Positions 21,869-35,111 of a DNA stretch of 64,000 nt are shown here, piece by piece. This stretch comes from Apricaphanius iberus. Taxonomy: Eukaryota; Chordata; Actinopteri; Cyprinodontiformes; Aphaniidae. The stretch covers positions 1 to 64,000 of the forward strand of contig JAPXFQ010002711.1 in assembly GCA_028564705.1 (NCBI GenBank), read 5' to 3'. Each line of letters begins with the position of its first letter. The stretch's first letter is position 1. The translations under genes were made by a program, and so were the position numbers. The notes beneath the pieces are model-generated. The model was not told where the DNA came from and ran no database searches. It saw only the letters and a program-made list of their open reading frames with translations.

Positions 21869-22959
21869 GGACTTGGTACTCAGACAGCTGCTGAAACAAT
21901 TGGTTTGCATAACCAAACAATTTCTGCACAAACTGTCAGAAACCGTCTCAGGGAAGCTCAACTGCATGCTCGTCGTCCTCATCGGGGTCTTGACCTGAAT
22001 CCAGCTCGTCGCCGTAACAGACTTGAGTGGGCAAATGCTCACATTCGATGGCGTCTGGCACGTTGGAGAGCTGTTCTCTTCACGGATAAAATCTCGGTTT
22101 ACATTGTTCGGGGCAGATGGCAGACAGCGTGTGTGGCGTCGAGTGGGTGAGCACTTTGCTGATGTCAATGTTGTGGATCGAGTGGCCCATGGTGGTGGTG
22201 GGGTCATGGTATGGGCATGCATCTGTTATGGACGCATTTTATTGATGGCATTTTGAATGCACAGAGAGAGGTAGTGATGAGATCCTGAGGTCCATTGTTG
22301 TGCCATACATCCATGAACATCACCTCATGTTTCAGCAAGATAATGCACGGCCCCATGTTGCAAGGATCTGTACACAATTCTTGGAAACTGAAAATGTCCC
22401 AGTTCTTACATGGCCAGCATACTCACCGGACATGTCCTGTCATGAGCATGTTTGGGATGTTCTTGACCGGCGTATACGACAGCGTGTACCAGTTCCCACT
22501 AATATCCAACAACTTCGCACAGCCATTGAAGCAGAGTGGACCAACATTCCACAGGCCTCAACTGACAGTCTGATAAACTCTATGCAAAGAAAATGTGTTG
22601 CACTGCATGAGGCAAATGGTGGTCACACCAGATACTGACCGGTTCTGAGTCCCCAGACCCCCAATAAAGCAAAAAACTGCACATTCCAGGGTGGCCTCTT
22701 ATTGTGGGCAGTATAAGGTACACCTGTGCACTAATCATGATGTTAGATCAGCATCTTGATGTGGCACACCTGTGAGATGGGATGGATCATCTCAGCAAAG
22801 CAGAAGTGCTCACTATCACACATTTAGACTGATTTTTGAACAATGTTTGAGAGAAATGGTAATATTGTGTATCTGGAATGAATTTTAGATCTTTAAGACC
22901 ATATAATGAAAAATAGGAGCAGAAACAAAGGTGTTGCGTTTATATTTTTGTTAAGTGTA
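21869..22959 (+). mobile_element. Tc1-like element, 5'-truncated
   Basis: Begins inside the transposase (ETIGLHNQ-type region, then SAQTVRNRLREAQLHARRPH). It keeps RLARWRAVLFTDKISVY (first catalytic block, with Asp), FQQDNARPHVARICTQFLET (second) and PDMSCHEHVWDVLDR (third block, PIEH changed to CHEH), and ends GHTRY before a TGA. Frameshifts occur near 22150 and 22290. The right terminus ends TTTTTGTTAAGTGTA at 22959. The left terminal repeat is lost at the junction with BEL/Pao. Confidence 0.85.
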
Positions 22960-23043
22960 AAAGAAGAAGAGGTAAAGCCGGCGTTTTTTAAACAAAAAGT
23001 GGACAGCAGATATATATGAAGCAGAGTCAATACTAATTTTTTT

Positions 23044-23170
23044 TGCAAAGACAAGGTTTTTTAAGGTGAAAAAAATTATTTCTAAGGAAGACTGCATTGG
23101 CAGTCGAAACATGTCAAGGTAAAGAAAAAAAAAACATTTTTTTCACCTTAAAAACCTTTGTCTTTAGGAA
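23044..23170. repeat. Inverted repeat (hairpin)
   Basis: Arms CAAAGACAAGG...TTAAGGTGAAAAAAA (from 23046) and TTTTTTTCACCTTAA...CCTTTGTCTTT (to 23167), separated by about 55 bp. Could be a small MITE or one end of one. Confidence 0.6.
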
Positions 23171-23885
23171 AGAAATTGTGCAAATTAATTACCAAGAAGA
23201 CAAAATTAACCATTTTGAAACAGAGTCCATACTAGTTTTACTTCTGTTTTTTCCCCTCTCACTGATGGCAATAAACCAGTTTTTGGAATTTATTAAAAGT
23301 GGCAATGTAAAATGCCATTATGAGACAACATACATGTTTTGAACAAACTCATATCAGAAATTAAATTAAAAACAATATGTCATCACAAAGCCCAGCATGA
23401 CCAGTCCATCTTCCATCCTGCTGAAGGATTTTTTGTTTTTTTTTTACCATTTTAGGATCCACACAAAACAGTGAGGCAGCTTTCTTCACAATGCATATTC
23501 TAAAAACCAGATACCTTTCCATCCTGACCAATCCGCATCCACAAGAAAAGCTCAGACTCCATCCAAGCCTAGGTTTAATGTTGTGGGGGGAGAAATAAGT
23601 CGCTTTTCTCACTGAGTACACAAAAAAAGAAAGAAAACCCTAAAAATTTTCAGCTTTTAAATGTGTTGAGATTTAAATTTTTTCAAATATTTTGAGATGG
23701 CAGAGTGCACATGTGAAAAAAGGAAATAAAGCCTTTCCTCCTTTTATGGTTTTCTGAAGTTAATCATTTGTGAACATGGACAGTTGCCATGTGTTATTTA
23801 TTTTCTTGTTGACATTGTCTTACTTGTATTTATGAAATGAAAGAATATGACATGAAAAAAATCGTGTTTAGCAAATTTCGGGTTT
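23171..23885. other. No gene recognised
   Basis: A/T-rich with open frames (23097-23342, 23361-23621) that show no known domain and no splice context. Confidence 0.35.
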
Positions 23886-23889
23886 CAAT

Positions 23890-24110
23890 AAAAATGTAAA
23901 AGTGTTTCAGGTTAATGTCATTTTGTTTTGGTAAAATTGTAAAACTGTTTCAGTAAAATGTAAAAGTGTTTCAGGTTAATGTAATTTTGTTTTGGTAAAA
24001 ATGTAAAAGTGTTTCAGGTTAATGTAATTTTTTCTGTAAAAATGTAAAAGTGTTTCAGTAAAAGTGTAAAAGTGTTTCAGGTTAATGTAATTTTGTTTCA
24101 GTAAAGGGAC
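23890..24110 (+). repeat. Tandem repeat, ~45-bp variable units
   Basis: About five copies of a unit containing TGTAAAAGTGTTTCAGGTTA followed by ATGTAATTTTGTTTTGGTAA, with some units shortened to GTGTTTCAGTAAAA. Lies just upstream of the Gypsy LTR. Confidence 0.85.
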
Positions 24111-24234
24111 TGTGTGTGTTTTGTCAATTTAATTTACAATTAGACAAAACTTAAATTAAAACAAATTAATTAATCTAGACTAAAACTAAAACTAATTATA
24201 GTCAAAAGACTAAGACAAAAACTAAATTTGTCAA

Positions 24235-24503
24235 TGTGTTACTTCCTTCCGGTCTGCGATACTGCCTGTTTCCTTGTGTGTCGGTCTCTTGTCTACTTAA
24301 TTGTCCCCAGGTGTCCCTTGTCTCCTAATTTACTTCCTAGTGTTTAAATGTCCCTCATCGACCTCACATCTTTGTCACATCCTCCTCTATCCAACCCTCT
24401 CATGTTATCATCCTCTTCCTCATTTTGAACATTTCAATAAACTATGGGAAACAACCAATCCAAATATCTCTTTGCATCTGAGTCCTACCCACAAAACATG
24501 ACA
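24235..24503 (+). mobile_element. Gypsy-type LTR (probable 5' LTR)
   Basis: Begins TGTGTTAC and ends AAACATGACA, with AATAAA near 24437. It ends like the LTR at 54522-54851 (both ACATGACA). The sequence directly after it, GAAGGACATGACC, resembles the start of the internal region of fish Gypsy elements, so I call it a 5' LTR. No flanking duplication is visible. Confidence 0.65.
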
Positions 24504-25240
24504 GAAGGACATGACCAAACAAAGGACTAAGCAGTAAAAAAGGGGAACTGGAAAGTACTGACCTACGGTGGAATCTCCACTGGCATGCTTCCATTCTGGT
24601 TTAGGTCCATGGAGACACGATACAACTCACATGATAGCACATAATTTGTTAGATCTCCTGCTGTCAGTTATGTCAACACCGGGACGCTTACCCATGTCCC
24701 CAGGAAGGTTATGTCTGGCATCTCTCCAGTGTCCTTTCTCAGTCCCCGGGATGCCAAGCCCAGTACAAGCTGCAACCATCCAGATGCAAAGACTGAAGGC
24801 GGTGAGGACTGCCAGCCATTCCGGGGTCTGCTCCCTGTAAATAGCTGGTGCCACCAATCTCTGCTCCCACTGCCTGGCCAGCCTTGGCCCCCGTGCTCGG
24901 CTCCTGTTGAGGGCTCTACTGTCCCCAAGCCCAACTGACAGCTCGCCCCCTGGTGGCCAACCCAGCCTTCAGGGAGGAGTTTGTTGGGACGGTTAGGGAC
25001 ATTTAAGATGCCGCTGCTGTTCTCCTGCTAAGTGGAGACTGGTGGGAGCAGCACAGGACTTATTGGACTACCTCTTAGAAATTAAACCCTTCCTTCCCTT
25101 CATAGGTTTAATGTGGTTGTGGCAAGATGCAGAGTGGATTAGAAAGGTTGCGGTTGCAGAATGACTCAGCCATCCACTTTGACCTTGCTCACAACGCATC
25201 AACTCCAGTTCCCACCTTCTGGCCTCTATTTTCGCTGAGT
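24504..25240 (+). pseudogene. Internal region of a deleted Gypsy element
   Basis: Lies between the 5' LTR and the minisatellite region; no gag, protease, RT or integrase motif could be read, so the core appears deleted. The G/C-rich stretch 24690-25000 gives open frames in several phases but no recognised domain. Confidence 0.4.
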
Positions 25241-25244
25241 CACC

Positions 25245-27060
25245 AGAGTGTGTTCCTTGTACCCGGTCTCCAGAGTTAAAGGCTCTCAAAACTTCCAGTG
25301 GGTTTCAGCCCGTAGACTACTCCAGTGGAGTTGCGCCCACAGACTGTTCCAGTTGGTCCCATCCTTATCTCTTCAGGGACAGTCCAGAAAGGTCTCCAAG
25401 TCACCACAATGCTCAACTTCACCAAACTCCAGGACAAAACATTGTTCAGTTCCAGTGCCTTCGAAATCAAAAGGTTAAGCACCGCCGCCCTTCAAGCCAC
25501 ACGGTTAATTTCCATCACCAGCCACTGCCTCAACACAAGATTATCTGCAGCCAACCATCGCTTCAACACAAGGGTCTCTGCAGCAGACCACCTTCTCAAC
25601 ACAAGGTTCTCCGCAGCTGACCACCACCTCAACACAAGGTTCTGCACAGCCCACCATCACCTAAACACAAGGTTCACTGCTGCCAAACTCCAATACACAA
25701 GATTCAGCACTGCCGGCTTCATATATGAGGCGTTCTGCATCACTGGCCTCCGAGACACAAGGTTCTGCAGCGCAGCCCTTCGAGACACAAGGTTCTCAAT
25801 ATCCATCTCAAGGATACAAGACTCTGCTCCACCAGTCTCAGTATCACAATCATCCAGCTCTTCTGAATTCTTTCTGCCGACATCAACCTCATCTGTTCCA
25901 CCAACATTCAAGACATAAGGTTCTGCCATTTTGGCCATCACGGCACAAGGTTTGGTCTCACCAGCCAACAAAACAGAGGGTTCTGCCATGCAAGTCGCCA
26001 CATCATGAGGTTCAGCTATGCAGGTCATCACAACACAAGATTCTGCCATGCTGTCCAGCACATCACAAGTTTCTCTGCCGCTGGTCTCCAAGACTCAAGA
26101 TTCATCCCAGCCGGCCTCCAAGCCTCGAGGCCAAGCCTACCCACCTTCCAAGCCAGAACAAGTTCCAGCTTCACCACCTTCCAAGCCACAACAAGGTCCA
26201 GCTTTGCCACCTTCCAAGCCACAACAAGTTCCAGATTCGCCGCCTTCGGAGTCACAATAAGGCTTAGCTTCACTAACTTCAGAGTCACCACAAGGTTAGG
26301 CTTTTTCCACTCCCAAGTTACCACAAGGTTTAGCTTCACCAACCTCCAACTCACAAAAAGGCTCAACTTCAACAACTTCCGGGACATAACATTGTTCAGT
26401 TCCGTTTCCAACTCACAAGGTTCAGCACTGTCACCCTTCAAGCCACAAGGATCGTCTCCATAGCCAGCCACCACCCGAACACAAGGTTTGCCGCAGGTGA
26501 CCACCGCATCAACACAAGGTTCACTGCTGCCATTCTCCAAGACCCAAAATTCACCCCTGCCAGCCTCCAAGACATATGATACTACATCTTCAGCCTCCAA
26601 GACACAAATTTCTGCATCACCGGACTCCATGACACAAGTTTTCAATCACTGGCCTCCAAAAGACGAGGTTCGACGTCGTTGGACTCCGAGACACAAGGTT
26701 CTGCATTGCTAACCTTCGAGGCACTTGTTCTGCATCTCCAGCCTCTGAGACATAAGGTTCATCGTTGCTGGCCTCTGAGACACAAGGTCTTGCTTTACAA
26801 CCGGCCTCCAAAACACAAGGTCCTGCTTCGCAGCTGTCCTCTCAACCGATATCAACTTCATCCGCACCTCAAAAATCTACCTCCAAGAAACAAGGTTTTC
26901 CACAGCTGGCATCGCATCACCAGACTCCCCTCTGCCAATATCCATCTTAGGGATACAAGACAGCTTCACCGGTCTTAGCATCACAATCATCCCTCTCTTC
27001 AGAATTTTCTCCACCTATATCAACCTAATCTTTTCCACCAACATCCAACATCCAAAGAGG
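25245..27060 (+). repeat. Degenerate ~30-bp coding-type minisatellite of a Gypsy element
   Basis: Repeated CCTCCAAGACACAAGGTTCT and close variants, nominal period 30 bp with drift. In one frame (26018-26260) it reads as Pro/Ser/Lys/Gln repeats such as PPSKPQQGPALPPSKPQQVP. The unit is homologous to the sharp array at 53530-54400 (CTCCAAGGCTCAAGGTTCCA). I take both to be the C-terminal Ser/Pro-rich region of the same Gypsy family's polyprotein, here old and there young. Confidence 0.65.
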
Positions 27061-27406
27061 CTCCCCTCACAGTGCACCCCTGCTACGATTGCTGAAAGAG
27101 CACAGCAACAGCAGGAACACAGCCAATCGTCTCATTAACACACATATAATTGGAAAGCTACCGAAAGTTAGAATTAGACAACAACATGGGGATGCTTTTC
27201 TAGTCTAAGATATGCTTTCTTTATTACTAATGGTAATGTAATTTGAGTTGGACTCAAATTGTGTATGTGATTTAAACTGATGGTGTTTAATACATCCAGG
27301 AATAAAGGGTAATGTTTTTTTCTGTTATGAAAAGTGTACTCTGGCTTGGTGAAAATATATTTTTTGTCAAATGCATTTTGATTATGTTAATTGTTGGAGA
27401 CTGTTG
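27061..27406. other. No gene recognised
   Basis: A/T-rich, no bounded repeat. Confidence 0.35.
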
Positions 27407-29425
27407 GGGATAAAGAAGATGCGATTATTAGGCTTTAAATATTTATGAAGGATTCCTTTTGGCAATCAATAAGATGAATAATTTATGGAAACTTATTATA
27501 TATGGGGCGCCACCTGATATTCAGGAACTATATTAATAGCCAAATATTTCGGTCTCAGTTATCATTAACTATTTGACTGTTTAAAGCTGAGGTAAATAAA
27601 CAGGGTGAACAAGATGAAGGAATGAGCTCTACATGTTTATAGAACAGCACCTTAGTACACTTGTATTGGGAATAATGGACAAACGACTTCCCAAAATATA
27701 AAATTTTTTTTAGAAAAGAAGAAAAATAATGAGGCAAACATTAAAGCAACCAAGCTAGTAACGCACACTATTAATTAGGAAAAATGAATAACTACAGTAA
27801 CTACCAGAAATACAGAACACAATGAATGGATAAATAAGCAGTGGAATGGAAATTATAAATCCTTATGTCACAGGTCTATAGGAATCTGGATGCAAAAGAC
27901 CAAGACTTATATTGAAATACTGAAAGTACAGCTAAAACTTGACACTATGTCTTAACCAATAAACAATGTATGGAAAAAAAATGTTTTTTTGGATTAAGTC
28001 ATGTTTTGTTTAAAGATTCTCTGGATTAGAAGTCATTATTAATTCATTATTACTAGTCAACTATTTTTTTTACAGTTTATTGACCAAAAACCTTGCAATG
28101 TGTGTGTGTTGAACAAGAAATGACAACAGTTACTTTCCAAAAGTACAAGATTTATTTATAAAAGACAAAGAAAAAGAAGAAAAAAAAATTAATCACCAAA
28201 CTAGAAACGAACACACTACTAATTAAAAGAAATGAATAGTTAAAATAAAAGAACACAAAAAGATGGATATGTAATAAGATGAGGAACCATGAATGCTGAT
28301 ATGATTGGGGAGGAATCTGGGGCCTTTAATAACCAAGGCTTGATCTGCAGATGCTGGAATAAAGCTGAATTAGATCACTAATTGTAATTAGTTTAACTAA
28401 TTTAGCACCAATGGTTTACCTCTAAACCAATAAGCAATGTAAGAAAACAAAAAATTCTTTGGATTAAGACATGTTATGTTTAAAAATTATCTGGATAAGA
28501 GTAACTAACCTTTGGAGGATTACTTAATTAATGGATTGATCACGACAGTAAATCAATGTAATTCCCATATTTTGATCAAATAAGGAGAGTTCAAAAATGG
28601 CTAATGAGATTAGTTTCTGTTCTAAGACAATCTCTTTTTAAACCGAGTTCTGTTTGAACCGTTACTAGCGATCTTTGTTTATGAATCGCCGGCTTAAACC
28701 AACATGTGGGCTTGTTTAGCTTAAGCTCTCTGCGTCGCATGTGGGGCGTTTTGAGTGGCTCAAATACATTTATTACACAAAAAGAAAAAACTCCCGTCTG
28801 ATTGAGTTTTTCAAATTACATGATTTCAAACGACTCTTTGTCGGTAAAAGTCTTTAAGAAAAAACACTAATTAAAATTTCAGGCCGAGGCCTGGTCTACA
28901 CAAAGATAGCACATGAAACGTAAAAAGTTAAAAAGAAAAGGAACACCTTTAAAAATAGTTTTCCTAACTAATTTGCCTCTGCCCAAACAGAGCTTATAGA
29001 ACATTTAAAGTCCTCCGAGTTGCTGCTCGTCGATGAGGAAAGGGGGACCTCCCGCGAGTGTTAGCCAGCAGGGCATCAAAGGATCGCTACTCTGGCTGGC
29101 AGTGGTGGGAAGATCCTGGCTTTGGTTTCCTACTGGCTGGCTGCATGGCGATCGGCATCCATCTTTTTAGCAGTACCTTTTTGGAGCTCTCCAGTTCGTC
29201 ATGCACCTCTTATCGGCTTGGTGCCTAAATGCGGATTCTAGTTGGTTCGGCCCTCGGTACACATGGCTCGGCTCCCGTTTCTCAGCGGTCGGCAGCCTGA
29301 AATATCAGAGGGGTTTCGTCGAACTCTGGGAATAAACAACGTTTTTGTTTATCAATGTTCAAGATTCACCTGGTGTCGGCAGTCTTTGGGTTCCTTGAAG
29401 CTAGTTTCTCCAGAAACTTAAAAAT
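27407..29425 (+). repeat. Retroviral-LTR-like degenerate repeat with internal duplication
   Basis: Starts TGTTGGGGATAAAG, like the solo LTR at 61915 (TGTTGGGGAATTAT), and soon contains GGGGCGCCACCTG, compared with GAGGCACCATCTA in that LTR. The right part (28930-29425) shares landmarks with the repeats at 1540 and 30490. Segments 27755-28035 and 28195-28505 are degenerate direct copies of each other. No open reading frame. The right boundary is uncertain. Confidence 0.4.
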
Positions 29426-30489
29426 CACTTAAATGAGCCATACTGTGATTAACGCATTTTTGTTTTATCTTCAAAAGTACTAATTTTTTAGATGAAAAAA
29501 ACCTGGACTAAATAAAATATACTGTAAAGCATTTATGAGCAATGACCACACCAAATTAGGCAAACTTTGGCTTGAACATTAATAAGCACAAACTAAATAA
29601 TGTCAATGTTTACTAAATGCCCATTGACAAGTCTTTGCATCCGCAAATTTGATGATCGGGTCTTTAAAGTCAAGTTTTTTGGCCAACTGACTTTTTACAG
29701 AGTATGGCAAGGATTTTTATCTATCTATCTATCCTGGGACATTTTTGATCTTAAATGGGTCTTTATAAGTTTAAGTTTGCTGAAAGCAAGTTTCAAGTAA
29801 CACTGTCGCTACCTTCACATAGCCCTGATGAGGGGCCTGCTGCTCCAGGGTCTGAAACTGAAATATATGGCTTCAAATGGTTGCTAAAATATCCTTAATT
29901 GTCACAATACCTTTTTAAAGTGTAGGGTAAGTACAAGTTAATTGATGATTATATTTGATTATATGATTATAATTATATGATTGATTATGTCATTATAAAT
30001 GCAGACTATAGAATCACAGGGGTAAACTAACTGCCAAACTAGACATTCAGTCTTACGTTACGTTACATTTTAAAATAATCTAATTTCCATCATTGAGATG
30101 AATGAGAACAATCCTGTTACTTAATGTAAGACCGTGCTGGATCCAATTTGCATAACACTGCATAAGAATAGGCACTAACGATCTCGGGTGTTACATTTTG
30201 ACAATGGAGAGATATATAGGGTGTTTTCATGTAAACTTCTGACTCCAGGGAGAAGTGCTGCAGACGAAGAGACAAACACAGCTCTGCTTCTCACTCCTTT
30301 ATTTACCCAGAAACATTTTTTACACTCTATGTAGTGTGTAATCCTATACACTATTGCTATATTATTCAAATAAAGTACGAACATAAATGTATGTTATCCT
30401 ACTTGGAGTAAATATTTATGTTAAAACAATGTTAATGCTCGATGATGGATTTGGAGTTCACCTTTCTTTACACAAAACTGAGTTAACAA
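29426..30489. other. No gene recognised
   Basis: A/T-rich; a short TCTATC repeat at about 29718-29730. No other structure supported. Confidence 0.35.
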
Positions 30490-30905
30490 CTGCTTATCCT
30501 GATTTGCCTTTCTCTGATTGTGCCTTGGGACTGGTTAGGGTCCTGCTTCATGCGGGTCGCCTCCCTTTTCCCTCTACCGACAATCAGATTCAGGAAGCTT
30601 CTGTAAAGCTGAGGGAGGAACAATGGGTTTGTTTCAATAGTGGTTTGTTGTTCACCTGATCAACTGACAGTCTTTGTCTTGCTTGAGTGAGTTTCTCCCA
30701 GAAACTCGTGTTTTACTTCACCAGCTAAGGGATTGTCTCTCCAGTCACAACTTGGCCATGACTTTGAATGGAAGAGGTTGATTTAGGCCGGAGGGGGCCC
30801 TTATAACACCTCGGGTCCTCTTCACCCCTTCCTCCCCTTTTGGAGCTGGGTTTTCTTCTTCTCCTGCGAAGCTAGAATGTGAATTAGCACCACCCAATGG
30901 CTCTG
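30490..30905 (+). repeat. Dispersed repeat, copy 3
   Basis: Shares with 1880-2225 the ordered landmarks TTCACCTGATCAACTGACAG, GTTTCTCCCAGAAACTCGTG, CTTCACCAGCTAAGG and TTCTTCTTCTCCTGCGAAGC. Non-coding. Confidence 0.6.
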
Positions 30906-31559
30906 TGTTACCCAACAAGACACTTGACTATAAAAAAAAAAAAGATCTATCTACTGCTCAGGGAGGCCTGGTGATGAATGGCATAGAAGGGAAAACAATA
31001 AAAAGAGTCAAAGATCATAGAGAAAGCAGAACAAAAGTACTATTCATGTGCTTTATATTCAAATGCTCATAAAAAGTGAAGAAAGGATAGACCAACATTG
31101 CATCAAAGATGCATTTTTATTTTTCAATTGAAACTAGTCAAATCTTCACTGATTGAAAAGTACATCTTCTCTTCCTTTCTTTATGTGCAGTAGTCACTCT
31201 CTGTTTAATTTTCATGTCCTTTAATAATAACGGTACTCTGTGTCATTCAGATGCCAAGAGTTGTACCAAACATATCTTCAGTCAAAAGCACTATTCTTCA
31301 CATAAGTTTTTTCCACATAGGTTAGTATGACTTACAGTACCTTACATAACTTTTAATTATGATATGATCATATTTATGAAAAAATAAATGTCTGAAAAGT
31401 GTGTTTTTTGTTTTTTTCCTGCCCCCTGAATGAATTTTTTGTAGCACCAGCTGTTGCTGCTAGTTAATTCTTTGTTGCAATGTAGTTCTTCAAGCTCAAT
31501 CAGACTGGTTGGAAACATATGCAATCAATTTAAAGCCTCGTCTGAAATTATCCATTAGT

Positions 31560-32275
31560 ATTCAATTGTGAATCTTGCTAAATTATTAGAGTTGTTTTCC
31601 TGCAGAAAGGGTCAGATCTTCATCAGTTTCAAATTTTTTGCAGCCTCTTAACAGGTGTTGGGTGTTGTAGCATTGTTCTTTGTTTATCTTCCCATCAACA
31701 CTGACCAGCTGTCCTGTCTCTATTTAAGATGAAAGCATTAGATGAAAAGCCCCTAATTAGTAATGCATACACTTCTCAGATTTGTATTTGTAAATCAAAA
31801 ACTAAAATGTCATGGAATTTATATTCTTCATAACATTTTTACATCGTTATGTGCTTGTCTGGGAGGCAGATTTTTTGTTTTCAGGCTCCTCTCTTTTGGA
31901 ACCAGCTCCCAGTTTTAGTCCATGAGGCAGACATGCCATCTACGTATAAAACCAGGCTTAAAAAAATAAATTTTCATAAAGCTTATAGCTAGAATGGCTT
32001 AAGTCATGAGCTATGTCTGTAGTTATGTTGCCACAGGCTTAGACTGTTGGAAGGACAGACTGACAAGTTTTTCTTTACTCTGCTACTTGATGACTTTTCT
32101 TTTAAAGTGGCTTGACAAAACATATATAAATTGAATTGGATTGAGTTCTCACATGATATCCTAATAAAATACATTAGAGCTTTGAGGTCGTAACGTGACA
32201 AAAATGTAAAAAAGCTTAGGAGGTATAAATACTTTTGTAATGAATGTAATTACTGAACAACTCAACAAAAAATAT
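31560..32275. mobile_element. Tc1-type 3' debris interrupted by LINE tail
   Basis: 32145-32275 matches the 3' end of a common fish Tc1-type repeat (AATAAAATACATTAGAG, CGTAACGTGACAAAAATG, GGAGGTATAAATACTTTTG). Between 31885 and 32140 lies a LINE C-terminal piece (Pro-x-Phe-x-Trp-Asn-Gln-Leu-Pro, then TYKTRLKKINF) ending in AAATTGAATTGGATTGAG. Both are remnants; boundaries are approximate. Confidence 0.45.
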
Positions 32276-33225
32276 TGGATTGACAAAACGGTCAATCCAC
32301 TCTGGATGACTATAGAACTGGTGTCGGTCAGAGAGCCTGGTGGTGCCACTGTTCTGCAGCCTCACTTTTGTCAGTGTGCTCCAGGGCAGCTGTGGCTACT
32401 GTATGACCTACCATCACCAGTGTGTGAATATGTGCGTGAATGGATGAATGACTAAATGTAATTTGAACAGCTTTGTGGTCCTAAGGATTAGATGAAGTGC
32501 CATTCAAGTACAGGCCATTTACTATTTACCATAGAAATACTTGGATAGATAGAATCAGCGCTTTCCTTTGCACAGCACACTTGTACAATATTCAGATGAG
32601 GGAAATTGTCCAGCAGACGATCATGTGAAAGGATTCCCACCCTTTTATAAAACCATATAAATAGAACTACCTTACATCACTGGGTGTATGTGCATTATGA
32701 GTGTGGATTAACATATTTCCTATTCCTTTAAATGAATGCTGTTATTGCTAAGAAATCCAGACAACCTGACGCCACAGCATAATGCCGCCTACTCCCAAAA
32801 GGACAGCTGGTTCAGCCCTCTAAAATCCTCATTAACCAATATGACCTTTCTATGACCTCAATAATATTGTGAAAATGACCCCACTCTGGATATGTATTGT
32901 TGCATAATTGTCTATATAAATACATGAAAAGGGTAGTCTAAGGTTTGTAAACAAAATGATTGGTTTCTCTAACATGACAAGCAAGGTAATTTCAAACTAT
33001 CGAATTACTGCTGTAACATTCCTAATTTTGGTATGCAAAGTGCTTTTTTCTAAATTATTGTGTTGTGAAATATCAGTTTTCATATTGCAGTTAATGAGAA
33101 CCCCTTTTCTTAAGACTGTAATTTTTTTATGTGCTTTAAGATAGATGTTTTTGCTTTTAATGCATTTTGTTTTCAATTTAGAAATATTGTATTGTTCACA
33201 GATGGCAGTTGAGTAATTTTCTAGC
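32276..33225. other. No gene recognised
   Basis: Open frame 32240-32455 includes the Tc1 end and is not convincing. The stretch 32755-32890 is less A/T rich, but I see no exon boundary there. Confidence 0.35.
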
Positions 33226-33229
33226 CCAT

Positions 33230-33480
33230 AATATGTAATTCTTCAAGGAATAGTTGTAAATCTTGAAGGCTGTGGGTAGGAAGGATTTCCTGTAGCGGTT
33301 TGTGTTGCAACAAAACTGAAGAAGCCTCAAACTCAATCCACTGTTGTTGTAGGATAGTCTAATAAAGAGAAAGCTCATGGTTTTCCATATTATCTGGATT
33401 TTGTGAAGAATCCTTCTTTCCATCATCATCTCTAGTGGATTCCACAGACATCCTCAGAACAGAACCAGCCTTCTTTATCA
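33230..33480 (-). pseudogene. LINE C-terminal fragment
   Basis: Minus-strand translation includes MMMERRILHKIQ and a downstream Arg-Lys-Ser-Phe-Leu-Pro-Thr-Ala-Phe-Lys-Ile-Tyr-Asn block, like the family at 7990-8645. Stops and frameshifts. Confidence 0.55.
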
Positions 33481-33524
33481 GACTGTTTACCCTTTTTAAG
33501 TCCATGGCAGAGAATGTGGTCAGA

Positions 33525-33752
33525 GTTCAGTTCAGTTTATTTATATGGGGCCATTCACAACAGATGTCATCTCAAGGCACTTTACCATACAAGTAATTTC
33601 AATACAATTGTATAAACATTCCAATCAGTTAAAAGTTAAAGAATCCCAGCTGATTGTGTTGAGTTATTGATGTGAGGTTGTGCCCCAAACATGCAGACTC
33701 CAACTATAGCAATCCCTCAGTAATCCAACATACTGAGCAAGCTTGTAGTGAC
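33525..33752 (-). mobile_element. LINE 3' end (Rex1/L2-like), minus strand
   Basis: Reverse complement of the 2200-2498 block: begins CAGTTCAGTTTATTTATATG, has GTCATCTCAAGGCACTTTAC and ATACAATTGTATAAACATTC. Confidence 0.75.
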
Positions 33753-35110
33753 AGTGCACTGTATTAAATAATATCTGCTTTTACTTCCTGCAACTTAATA
33801 TACTATGTTAGGTCAACTGATTTTTTTCCAAAAAACTGAGACAACTAAAAAAAAATGTTTTATACCCTTCCAACTAATATAAAATCTGTCAATAAGTACA
33901 GTCTGAGAAATGAAATGTTGGATTTATTTGATAAAGTTAAGCAATCTTTTCCACAAAACTCTGTCAATTAAGGGTAAAGCAATATTGGTATGAAACTGAT
34001 TAAATCAAATGAAACATTATTAATTAAACCCCTAAAATGAACAATTCTAAGTAAATTTTATATTGAAAATAAAACTATGAATTAAATGAAAAAAAGCATG
34101 TTTAATTTCTTAGAGTATTAAGCCCACCAGGGCCGTGTAGAGATATTGAGAGGGGCAGGTGCTCAGAGTTTAAAAAGGGGCACATATAACAAGATTTTAA
34201 AACCGCTTACAGCAACATAACTTTCTCAGTATGTTTACTACAGCAATAGAAAGTTGAAAATTTTACCAAAAATCCGACTGACATCAAACTTTTGAAATGC
34301 ATGTAACACCTTAGTCCAACTTGAATCGAACCAAACTGGAGTTTTCAGAAGCCCAACTAAGCTACAGATGATGCTATTGAGAATCGGACTATTCTACAAC
34401 CAACCCCGCCACCACCATACTCGTGCACCCCCTGAGGAAGTGAAACTCAGCAACAACAACAGTAGTATTATGAGAAGTATATGGCGGCCAAGACTAACAT
34501 AAGCGGCTGATCAGTGCATGGTTGGACTGATGAACAGACGATGCATTGTGATTGTTAATATCCTGCTTTGACGCTGTCTGCTTCACTCCCGCCAGCCTCT
34601 GTTTACTGCCTGTATGCAGCTCAATGCTAACCGCTATGAGGCTAACACATAGGGCCGCATATCACCATCTATTGTCTGGGAGTCGAACATACTTCATTTA
34701 ATAATTCGATTCTGACATATAAACGGGGACTCGGCTCTCAACAGGGCAAGCCCTTATTACGATTACTCCTAAAAGCTTAATTTAGATGTACATGTAAATG
34801 TAATGAATGTATGATCCCTAATAGCAACAACCAATATCCATCAATAGAATAATAGAGTATCACAACATAATATATCAATGTCATCAGTTGGGGACCATGC
34901 AAAGCCAAAGTAGCCTGTTTTTTATCTGAAGGGGTGCAATATTGCTGTTGAGACGCTGCTGCTGGGATGTATGATCAAACAAAATTTTTTAAAGGATGAT
35001 AGGATACCTGGAAGCTGATTAATCAAGTTTTATAAAACACAATAATTAATCTTGAAGCTGTGTCTCACTAAATAAGCCTCATATCTGACTGGTTAACCTC
35101 TACAGCAACT
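33753..35110. other. No gene recognised
   Basis: Mostly A/T rich. A segment starting at 34128 (CCAGGGCCGTGTAGAGATAT) resembles the end of a fish non-autonomous hAT element but I could not find its partner end. Confidence 0.35.
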
Positions 35111-35111
35111 C

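Noticed and set aside
25325..26645. Several open frames of 140-205 codons on both strands
   Set aside because: They are by-products of the degenerate 30-bp minisatellite; overlapping frames on opposite strands cannot all be genes.
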